Shown here piece by piece: positions 57,855 to 64,000 of a DNA stretch of 64,000 bases. How positions within the stretch are numbered: the first letter of the stretch is position 1; every line of letters begins with the position of its first letter. This stretch comes from Oscillospiraceae bacterium (GTDB lineage: Bacteria > Bacillota > Clostridia > Oscillospirales > Ruminococcaceae). Location of the stretch: positions 62,001 to 126,000 of the forward strand of contig JAHZAU010000003.1 of the NCBI GenBank assembly GCA_019423755.1, in the 5' to 3' direction. The notes under the pieces are model-generated. The model ran no database searches. It worked only from the letters and a program-made list of their open reading frames with translations, and was not told the origin of the DNA. The translations under genes were made by a program, and so were the position numbers.

Positions 57855-58618
57855 GAACGCCCCTCCTTTTCGGCGGCGCGGTATCCGTGGGAGAAGGACG
57901 GGTCATAAAGCAGCGACCGCTGGTACTCCTGCCCCAAGAAATCCCCCACCAACACCAGGGCAGTACGGGTGACCTGGTTTTCTCGAGCAGTCTGCGCCAG
58001 GGTAGCCACCGTGCAGCGGTAGACCTTTTCCTCCGGCCAGCTGGCCTTGTAGACCAGGGCAACGGGGGTCTCGGGCGGGTAGCCGCCTTCCAGCAGCTGG
58101 CTTTGGGCCTGTTCCAGCAGTCCGGCGCTGAGGAACAGCACCATGCTGGCCCCATGGGAAGCCAGCGCCGACAGCTCCTCGCCCTGGGGCACCGGCGTCC
58201 GGCCCGCCGCCCGGGTGATGATCACCGTCTGGGAAACGCCCGGCAGGGTGTACTCCGCCGGGACCGCCGCTGCCGCCCCGCAGAAGGAGCTGACCCCCGG
58301 CGTCACCGCATAAGCGATGCCCCTTTGAGCCAGGGCGTCCATCTGTTCCCGGATGGCCCCGTAAAGGCAGGGGTCCCCGGTGTGCAGCCGGACGGTGGTA
58401 TGTCCCTGCTGCTCCTGGGCGGTCATCTCCTCGATCACCTGTTCCAGCGTCATGGAGGCGCTGTCCAGCACCTTACAGCCGGGCTTGGTGTAATCCAGCA
58501 GCTGCGGATTCACCAGAGAACCGGCGTAGATGACGCAGTCGGCCCGTTCCAGCAGTTCCTTTCCCCGCAGGGTGATCAGGTCCGGCGCACCGGGACCCGC
58601 TCCCACAAAATGTACCAT
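57851..58618 (-). CDS. cbiF: Cobalt-precorrin-4 C11-methyltransferase
   Basis: CbiF methylates C11. The 255-residue class III methylase has VHFVGAGPGAPDLITLRG, VIYAGSLVNPQLLDY, RLHTGDPCLYGAIREQ and the VTPGVSSFCGAAAAV segment, all typical of CobM/CbiF. It overlaps cbiG as ATGA and lies 12 nt after cbiL. Confidence 0.96.
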   Translation of the reverse strand: MVHFVGAGPGAPDLITLRGKELLERADCVIYAGSLVNPQLLDYTKPGCKVLDSASMTLEQVIEEMTAQEQQGHTTVRLHTGDPCLYGAIREQMDALAQRGIAYAVTPGVSSFCGAAAAVPAEYTLPGVSQTVIITRAAGRTPVPQGEELSALASHGASMVLFLSAGLLEQAQSQLLEGGYPPETPVALVYKASWPEEKVYRCTVATLAQTARENQVTRTALVLVGDFLGQEYQRSLLYDPSFSHGYRAAEKEGRS

Positions 58619-58630
58619 CTTGCTCCTCCT

Positions 58631-59329
58631 TTACTCCGGCTGGTCCACCAGCAGGATGGAAAAATACGCCGTCTCGCCGCGGACCTGGTCCAGGGAGGGG
58701 TAGACCTCCTCCCCTTCCATGCCGCAGCGCTTGACCAGCGCCGTCTTTTCGTACAAGCCCTTTTCCCGCAGCGCCTGGGCCACCTGCTCGTAGCTGCGGC
58801 CGGCCTTCATCAGCACCTTGGGCCCCGGCCAGTCCAGATAGGTCTCCATTCCCTCGTAAGACGCCGGGATCACATGAAACGGCTGCGCTCCCTCAGCAAG
58901 GCTCCGTCCCAGCCGAGCCGCCGCCGCGCAGAAGGACGGCACGCCCGGCACCATCTGTGCATCCAGTCCCGCCCGGCGCACCCGCTTGTGCAGGTAGGCG
59001 TAGGTGGAATAGACCGTCGGGTCGCCCAACGTCAGGAAAACCACGTCCTGCCCGGCGCGCAGACGCTCCAAAACCGCCTGGGCCGCCGCCTCGTGGGCCG
59101 CTTCCAGCCGGGCTGCCTCCCGGGTCATGGGCATATCCAGTTCCAGGCGCTCCTTCTGTTCCAGTTCCGGCACCGCCTGCCGGGCGATGTTCCAGGCGGC
59201 TACCTCTCCGGCGCCGGAGCGCGGCACCGCCACCACCGGGCACTGCCGGATCATGCGCACCGCCTTGAGGGTCAGCAGCTCCGGGTCGCCGGGGCCTACC
59301 CCGACCCCATATAAGGTCCCGTATGTCAT
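58631..59329 (-). CDS. cbiL: Cobalt-factor II / precorrin-2 C20-methyltransferase
   Basis: CbiL methylates C20. The 232-residue protein begins GTLYGVGVGPGDPELLTLKA, with VVFLTLGDPTVYSTYAYL and MVPGVPSFCAAAARLG further in, as in CbiL/CobI. It starts 3 nt after the cbiD stop. Confidence 0.95.
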   Translation of the reverse strand: MTYGTLYGVGVGPGDPELLTLKAVRMIRQCPVVAVPRSGAGEVAAWNIARQAVPELEQKERLELDMPMTREAARLEAAHEAAAQAVLERLRAGQDVVFLTLGDPTVYSTYAYLHKRVRRAGLDAQMVPGVPSFCAAAARLGRSLAEGAQPFHVIPASYEGMETYLDWPGPKVLMKAGRSYEQVAQALREKGLYEKTALVKRCGMEGEEVYPSLDQVRGETAYFSILLVDQPE

Positions 59330-59332
59330 GGG

Positions 59333-60481
59333 TCATTCTCCTTTCGTCTGATGCCCTTTCGGCACCGCTTGCAGCATCCGGTCAAAGCTGCGGCTGCGGC
59401 AAAGCTCCCCGTGTTTCTGGGAGAAGATCAGCACCCCGCAGGGGATCGCTCCCCCCAGCCGGGCGGATACCGCTTGCTCCACCCGGCCAAGCACCCGCTC
59501 CATCACCGCCTGCGCCAGCCCCTCACGGCAGAGGATGTCCAGCATAGCGTCGGTGGTGACGGCAGAAAACAGCTCCTCCAACACCGGACGGGACGCCCCT
59601 TCCAGGGCGGCGTAGGCCACGAACACCTCCGCCCGGGCGTCGGCCCAGCGGGAATGGGTGTTCATCACCCCGGCGGCCAGCTTGCACAGCTTGCCCACAT
59701 GGCCGATGAGCAGCACCTGCTCAAAGCCCAGCACCGCCACCTCGTCCAAGGCCGCCCCGATGAAGTTGGAACACTTCACCGCCAGGCGGTCGGGGATTTC
59801 CCGGCAGCTTTGGATAAAATCCTGACCGTAGTTGCCGGGGGTGAGTACCACTGTCTCCTCCCCCAACGCCCGCAGCTGCCGGAGTTCCAGCCGGATGGAT
59901 TCCACCAGCGCTTCCTCACTCATCGGCTCCACGATACCGCTGGTACCCAGCACCGAAAGTCCGTCCACAATGCCGAGACGGGGGTTGTAGGTCCGGGCGG
60001 CCAGCTCTTTTCCGCCGGGGATGGAAATTTCCACCACCAGGTCCGGTTCCGAGCCGTCGTACGCGGCGCACACCGCCTGGATGATCTGCGCCCGTGGGCC
60101 AGGGTTGATGGCCGCTTCCCCCACCGGGCAGGCCAGCCCCGGCAGGGTCACCCGGCCGACCCCTTCGCCGCCGCAGATCTCCACCCCTTGACCGGACTGG
60201 CCGGGCCGCACCCGGGCCTGCACCCAAATGCCGTTGGTGATGTCCGGGTCGTCCCCAGAGTCCTTCTGCACCTGGGCTTTGGCCCAACCGTCCTGCTGCT
60301 CGCCCCCGGACAGAGGTAGCACCAGCTCCTCCCCGCCGGGGAGGGTCAGCCGGGCGTGAGACGGCAGCCGCCCCCAGCGAAGGAGGCTCGCCGCCCCAAA
60401 GGCCGCCGCTGCCGCGCAGGAACCGGTGGTATAGCCCCGGCGCAGGCGCTTTGTCCCCACCTGGATATATTCTTGCCGCAT
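59333..60481 (-). CDS. cbiD: Cobalt-precorrin-5B C1-methyltransferase
   Basis: CbiD methylates C1 and is specific to the anaerobic pathway. The 382-residue protein has RRGYTTGSCAAAAAFGAA at the N-terminus, the glycine-rich PGNYGQDFIQ and LIGHVGKLCKLAAGVMNTHS, all family hallmarks. ATG 60481 follows AAAGGAGG. It is the first gene downstream of the cobalamin riboswitch. Confidence 0.97.
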   Translation of the reverse strand: MRQEYIQVGTKRLRRGYTTGSCAAAAAFGAASLLRWGRLPSHARLTLPGGEELVLPLSGGEQQDGWAKAQVQKDSGDDPDITNGIWVQARVRPGQSGQGVEICGGEGVGRVTLPGLACPVGEAAINPGPRAQIIQAVCAAYDGSEPDLVVEISIPGGKELAARTYNPRLGIVDGLSVLGTSGIVEPMSEEALVESIRLELRQLRALGEETVVLTPGNYGQDFIQSCREIPDRLAVKCSNFIGAALDEVAVLGFEQVLLIGHVGKLCKLAAGVMNTHSRWADARAEVFVAYAALEGASRPVLEELFSAVTTDAMLDILCREGLAQAVMERVLGRVEQAVSARLGGAIPCGVLIFSQKHGELCRSRSFDRMLQAVPKGHQTKGE

Positions 60482-60507
60482 GCTGCCGCCTCCTTTCTTT
60501 TTCCAAC

Positions 60508-60537
60508 AAAAAAGCCGCCGTCCTCAAAAGGTCCGGC
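60508..60537 (-). terminator. Putative riboswitch expression-platform terminator
   Basis: The minus strand has GCCGGACC, a TTTTGA loop and GGACGGC with a bulge, followed by GGCTTTTTTG. It lies between the aptamer and cbiD, consistent with transcription termination when cobalamin is bound. Confidence 0.6.
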
Positions 60538-60544
60538 AGCCGCA

Positions 60545-60712
60545 TCCGCCCGCCAAGGGCAGACTGCCCCCGCGGGTCCAGCGGCTCCGGGTCCCGCAGA
60601 GCGCGTTTTCTTCCCCAGCAGCCGGCAATCTGACTTGTGCCCCATGGGGCAGATACAGTAGCGGCCCTGCGCGGGATTCTCACCCGCTTCCCCGGTCCTG
60701 CTGGATGGTTTT
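60545..60712 (-). promoter_or_regulatory. Cobalamin riboswitch
   Basis: The minus strand carries the conserved core GGGGAAGCGGGTGAGAATCC, then CGCGCAGGGCCGCTACTGTA (60680-60652) and the B12-box-like AGTCAGATTGCCGGCTG (about 60635-60619). The helix arms CCAGCAG (60704-60698) and CTGCTGG (60621-60615) pair perfectly and enclose the core. It directly precedes cbiD and would repress the whole cobalamin run when corrinoid is plentiful. Boundaries are approximate. Confidence 0.9.
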
Positions 60713-60716
60713 TCAA

Positions 60717-61271
60717 TTAATTAAGGGTATGTAAGATGCCGCGCAGGGCGTCGCTGTCTGTCAGGGAGAGATTCCAGCCGTTGCCCTGGTCGTCTTCCAC
60801 CAAAATCTCGTTTTCCCGCACGAAGTTGATCCAAAGGTCGTACTCCAAGGTTTCCCCTTCGCTGGTGGTAAAGGTCAGGTCATAGTCCCGGTCCCGGACC
60901 TCAATGGGTTCCTCAAACACCTCGTTGACCGCCAGAATCAGGTCGTAGACGTTCTGGGCCAGCATCGGGTCCTCGGTGGACCAGCTGCGGTCGCTGGCTG
61001 TGGCCTGTACCTCTGCGCTTACCACCGTGTGTTCCCGCTGCAGCACCGAAAGTTCCTCCGGGCTCATGGGTTCCAGCTCCGGGTTCGGCGCAGCCTCCTC
61101 CCCTTCGGTGGAGGCCGGTACCGCTTCCTCGTCCGGCAGGGCTTCCTGCGGCTGGCGGGGAAGTGCGCCCGAAGCGCTGCGGGATTCACACCCGCACAAA
61201 GCCCCACCCAGCATCATCGCCGCCAACAGCAGCCCCAAACCAACACGGGCCGCGTTTTTTCTCTGCTCCAT
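60717..61271 (-). CDS. Putative lipoprotein of unknown function
   Basis: A 184-residue protein with a basic N-terminus and hydrophobic signal (VGLGLLLAAMMLGGALC) ending in a lipobox-like LCGC. An acidic, Pro/Glu-rich linker follows (about residues 35-75), then a folded C-terminal region of about 95 residues (MLAQNVYDLILAVNEVFEE to WNLSLTDSDALRGIL). I do not recognise a family. ATG 61271 has GGGGG 9 nt upstream. The stop codon lies only about 5 nt before the cobalamin riboswitch, so this gene may share a transcript with the operon. Confidence 0.65.
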   Translation of the reverse strand: MEQRKNAARVGLGLLLAAMMLGGALCGCESRSASGALPRQPQEALPDEEAVPASTEGEEAAPNPELEPMSPEELSVLQREHTVVSAEVQATASDRSWSTEDPMLAQNVYDLILAVNEVFEEPIEVRDRDYDLTFTTSEGETLEYDLWINFVRENEILVEDDQGNGWNLSLTDSDALRGILHTLN

Positions 61272-61310
61272 CCATCTCTGCCCCCTTACCAAACGGCGTC
61301 TTATCTTGTT

Positions 61311-61339
61311 ATTTTACCATAATCCCCGCTGGGATACAA
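61311..61339 (-). promoter_or_regulatory. Promoter of the lipoprotein gene (possibly of the cobalamin run)
   Basis: On the minus strand TTGTAT (61339-61334), 17 nt and TAAAAT (61316-61311) lie 40 nt before the start codon. I see no clear promoter between this gene's start and the riboswitch. Confidence 0.6.
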
Positions 61340-61368
61340 GTATTCCCCGGAAAGCTCTTCTTTTCCGC

Positions 61369-61400
61369 AAAAAAGCGGAGCCGATCTGGCTCCGCTTTTT
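61369..61400 (-). terminator. Intrinsic terminator after the YhaN-like gene
   Basis: GCGGAGCC and GGCTCCGC form a perfect stem with a 5-nt loop, flanked by A and T runs on both sides; it starts 1 nt after the stop codon. Confidence 0.92.
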
Positions 61401-61401
61401 C

Positions 61402-64000
61402 TTAAGAAAGTTCCACCCGGTTGACCGGGATATTGCCCTGGGAAAGGATCTCCCCTTCCCGGTGATGGCAGCTTAGAAGCAGCACCTGCGCGAGATGTCC
61501 TTCTTCCAGCTGCCGGGACAGATGCGCCAGCACCCGTTCCAAACGCTGGTCGTCCAGCTGGGTAAAGCTGTCGTCCAACAAGAGCGGCGGCGTCTCCTCG
61601 GCGCAAAGCACCGGGGCTAGTCCCAACCGCAGGGAAAGGCTCACCAGGTCTGCCGCGCCGCTGCTCAGCGACGAAAGCGGCACCATGCGGCCGGTTTCCG
61701 CCTGTTCCAGGCAGACGCCCAGCTTCCTGTCCACCACAGCGCGGGAATAGCGTCCCTCGGTCGCCTGGGAAACCAGCTGGCTCACCTGCTCGTTAAGCTG
61801 CGGCACCAGGTCGCGGTGGACCGCCTCGCCCAGCTGACCCAGGCGTTCCCGTGCCAAAGACAGGGCCTCCAAATCCAGGTCCCAGTTGGCTTTCTGTTCT
61901 TCCAGCTCCTGCTGCTCCCGGCGGATGCGGCCGGTGGGGCGGTAGCCCTGCTCCAAGGCCTGCAAGGTCCCGTCCAGCTGGGCGGTCTTTTCCGCCAGCT
62001 CGCCGCAGCGGGCCCGCAGCTGGTCCAGTTCCTGCTTTTGGGCGGGAGGAAGCGCTTCCTCCCCCTGGGGAGCCTGGGAAGCCTGCTGCTCCAATTCCTC
62101 CAAGGTCCAGCCGTCCAGAGCCTGTTCCAGGCGCTGGCGCTCCATGCGGTACCGGCTGTCGGTCTCCTCCCACAGGCGGCGCTGGCGGCGGCTGGGTTCG
62201 ATCTCCTCCGGACCGGCAAGGCCGCAGGCCCGGCAGCCTTCTTCCAGCTGACCCAGCAGGCTGTCCAGCTGGGTGCGGCACTGCTGCTCCTCCCGAAGGA
62301 TCTGGTTGCCCTGGAAGCGCACCTGACCGGCCTGCTGTTCCAGCCGGGCGGACTCCTCCCATCGTTTGGAAAGCTCCTGCCAGACGGCAGGGTCGTCCAT
62401 CCGGCCATGCAGCCCCAGGCGTTCCAGATAGCGGCTCAGCACCTGGTCCTCCTCCTGCCAGGCGGAGGCGCGGTCCAAAAACTCCTGGTCCAACGCGTCC
62501 ACCCGGGCGGAGATCTGGCGGCTTTGCAGGTTGCGGCGGTGGATCTGTTCCAGGTACTGCCGCAGGTATTGGGACACCTGCTCCACCTCTTCCGGGGCCT
62601 GATACTGCTCTAAAATCTCGCTAAGCTCCTGCCAGCGCAGGCGGGACTGCTTGCGCCAGAGGATCTCCCGGCTGAGCACCACCGCAAGGCAAATCACGCC
62701 CGGTACCGCGGCGGCCGCCCAAACCGGCTTCCACAGCAGGCCGCACAGGGCCCCGCAGATCACCAGGGCAAGCCCCACCGCCAGCAGCGCCCGTCCCCAG
62801 CCGGATTCCAGCGGGCCGGGCTGCTCCTCTTCCAGGTCGATGCAGCGTTCCAGGTCCTGGCGAATGGGGCCTTCTTCCACAAAGGGGACCGCTTCCAGCT
62901 CCTGCTGGACCGCCTCCCGGGCTTGCTGGATGCGGCCCAGGCGCTGATGCTCCTCCTGGTGCAGCAGCTGCCGCTGGCGCATGGCTTCCCATTCCTCCGG
63001 GGAGGTCTCCCCGACACCCAGGTCCGCCCGCGCGGCTTCCAGCTGAGAAAGCTGCTGGGCCAGCTGTTCCAGCGCCTGCTCGTATTTTTCCACCGTCCGG
63101 CTGATCTGCCGGTAGGATTCCTGCTTTTTCCACAGCTGGTCCAGGCGCTCTGGGTCGGCGTCCTTCCAGCGGGAAAGTTCCTCCCACTGGGGGGTCAGCT
63201 CCTCGAGGGCGGCAGCGGCTTCCCGCGCCTTATCCAGCCGGTCCTTCTGCTGCTGGGCCGTCTGCTGGGCGGCTGCCTGCTCCATCTGTTCCAGCTGGCG
63301 GCGGGCCTCCTCTAGCTGGCCGCGCCATTCCTGGTACTGCTGGCGCAGGGCCTGTTCCTCCTGCTGACGCCGGTCGGCGTCCACCCATTCCTGGGCCAGC
63401 TCCTGCTGCCGGGCCACCAGCTGTCCGTAGGGGCTTTTACTGCGGCGGGGACCGCCGATGGCCTCCTCCTGGCGGGAAAGACGTTCCAGCACCGCCTGCA
63501 GAGATAGGCCGGGCTCGCCGCTTTGGGAAAGTTCCACCAGCTTATCGCTCACCTGCGAAGCCAGCTCCTCCCCCACCTGGCACCCCAGCTGGGGCACGCA
63601 GACGGTATTGCAGAAGACGGTGCGGCTCATACCCAGCAGAGCTTCCCCCGGCACGCAAAGGCGGCTGCCGCTGTCATAGGGCAGGCGGGAGGTCCATTCC
63701 TCGCCGGTCTCGTCGTCCCAGACCTGACAGATATCCTGGGCAAAATCCCGCTGGATACGCCAGCGACGACCCTGGGCTTCCAGTACCAGCACCCCGCCGT
63801 AGGAGCCGCCGTCCCAGGGGCGGTAGCGTTCCAGCGCTTCCAAAGGCACCCGCCGCCGGGCGCCGGGCTGGTAGAAGCCGTAAAGCATCCCGGTCAAAAA
63901 GGCCAGGATGGTGCTCTTTCCGGCTTCGTTGTTGCCTTCCAGCAGGTTCATGCCCGGTTCCAGGGTGATCTCCTTTCCCCGGAAGCGTCCAAACCCTTCC
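61402..64000 (-). CDS. YhaN/SbcC-like ATPase, start beyond window
   Basis: A large SMC-like ATPase; 865 residues are visible and the first few lie beyond the right edge. Walker A is EGNNEAGKST, preceded by FGRFRGKEITLEPG. Two long Gln/Glu-rich coiled coils flank a hydrophobic hairpin (about 62673-62790: ALLAVGLALVICGALCGLLW and VPGVICLAVVLS), so the protein may be membrane-tethered. The C-terminus has the signature SSLSSGAADLVSLSLRLG, Walker B PPLLLDDSFTQLDD and LLLSCHHREGE. YhaN-type genes usually sit next to an SbcD-like nuclease, which would lie outside the window. Confidence 0.85.
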   Translation of the reverse strand, partial: EGFGRFRGKEITLEPGMNLLEGNNEAGKSTILAFLTGMLYGFYQPGARRRVPLEALERYRPWDGGSYGGVLVLEAQGRRWRIQRDFAQDICQVWDDETGEEWTSRLPYDSGSRLCVPGEALLGMSRTVFCNTVCVPQLGCQVGEELASQVSDKLVELSQSGEPGLSLQAVLERLSRQEEAIGGPRRSKSPYGQLVARQQELAQEWVDADRRQQEEQALRQQYQEWRGQLEEARRQLEQMEQAAAQQTAQQQKDRLDKAREAAAALEELTPQWEELSRWKDADPERLDQLWKKQESYRQISRTVEKYEQALEQLAQQLSQLEAARADLGVGETSPEEWEAMRQRQLLHQEEHQRLGRIQQAREAVQQELEAVPFVEEGPIRQDLERCIDLEEEQPGPLESGWGRALLAVGLALVICGALCGLLWKPVWAAAAVPGVICLAVVLSREILWRKQSRLRWQELSEILEQYQAPEEVEQVSQYLRQYLEQIHRRNLQSRQISARVDALDQEFLDRASAWQEEDQVLSRYLERLGLHGRMDDPAVWQELSKRWEESARLEQQAGQVRFQGNQILREEQQCRTQLDSLLGQLEEGCRACGLAGPEEIEPSRRQRRLWEETDSRYRMERQRLEQALDGWTLEELEQQASQAPQGEEALPPAQKQELDQLRARCGELAEKTAQLDGTLQALEQGYRPTGRIRREQQELEEQKANWDLDLEALSLARERLGQLGEAVHRDLVPQLNEQVSQLVSQATEGRYSRAVVDRKLGVCLEQAETGRMVPLSSLSSGAADLVSLSLRLGLAPVLCAEETPPLLLDDSFTQLDDQRLERVLAHLSRQLEEGHLAQVLLLSCHHREGEILSQGNIPVNRVELS

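Noticed and set aside
1..64000. Mobile elements, prophage, defence islands, tRNA or rRNA genes
   Set aside because: No transposase, integrase, phage structural gene, restriction or toxin gene, or cloverleaf-like sequence was recognised on either strand.

Overview
The window looks like the chromosome of an anaerobic, endospore-forming, GC-rich Firmicute of the Oscillospiraceae/Ruminococcaceae type. I infer this from a sporulation sigma-G gene and a CotH-type gene, a three-gene NAD-linked [FeFe] hydrogenase, Clostridia-like gene order (nusB, TsaD-like, xseA, xseB, ispA, dxs, tlyA, nadK, argR, recN), a tyrosine T-box leader, strong AGGAGG ribosome binding sites, and a complete anaerobic cobalamin pathway. 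No species can be named from sequence alone. I see no rRNA, tRNA, insertion sequence, prophage or CRISPR array.

Layout. 1-12.6 kb (minus strand): the start of tyrS behind a tyrosine T-box, then a housekeeping run read from nusB to recN (isoprenoid precursors, exonuclease VII, NAD kinase, TlyA, ArgR, RecN), preceded by a separately terminated Asp23 gene and an M56 peptidase. 12.8-22.5 kb (minus): an effector-binding-domain protein, an ABC-F ATPase, a secreted PEGA protein, a DUF2238-like membrane protein, glycerol kinase, and a MacA/MacB-type efflux trio whose adaptor carries an AT-rich coiled-coil insert. 22.8-27.1 kb (plus): sigG, a Rad3/DinG-type helicase with a nuclease-like N-terminus, and an Ala/Glu/Lys-repeat lipoprotein. 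27.1-34.9 kb (minus): CotH kinase, DUF4956 and VTC-domain genes behind a direct-repeat promoter region, a two-component system, SPFH and NfeD proteins, and a small XRE regulator. 35.2-38.8 kb (minus): hydrogenase genes hndA, hndC and hndD. 39.3-40.4 kb (plus): a tiny membrane protein and a DUF1624 acyltransferase-like protein.

40.4-60.7 kb (minus) is the main feature: 21 tightly packed, often overlapping genes for anaerobic adenosylcobalamin synthesis behind one cobalamin riboswitch, in the order cbiD, cbiL, cbiF, cbiG, cbiH, cobK/precorrin-2 dehydrogenase fusion, hemC, cobA-hemD fusion, hemB, cbiET, cbiA, cobT, cobU, cobS, a histidine-less CobU-like gene, cobC, cbiB, cobD, cbiP, cobO, cbiC. 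Together they take 5-aminolevulinate through uroporphyrinogen III and the corrin ring to lower-ligand attachment. A cobaltochelatase, cobalt transporter, 5-aminolevulinate synthesis genes and lower-ligand synthesis genes are not in the window. The right edge holds a small lipoprotein that abuts the riboswitch and most of a YhaN/SbcC-like ATPase that runs off the window.

The best candidates for a second look are the histidine-less CobU paralogue, the AT-rich insert in the efflux adaptor, the riboswitch placed against an upstream coding region, the CotH-DUF4956-VTC module with its repeats and adjacent two-component system, and the SMC-like ATPase with a membrane hairpin.
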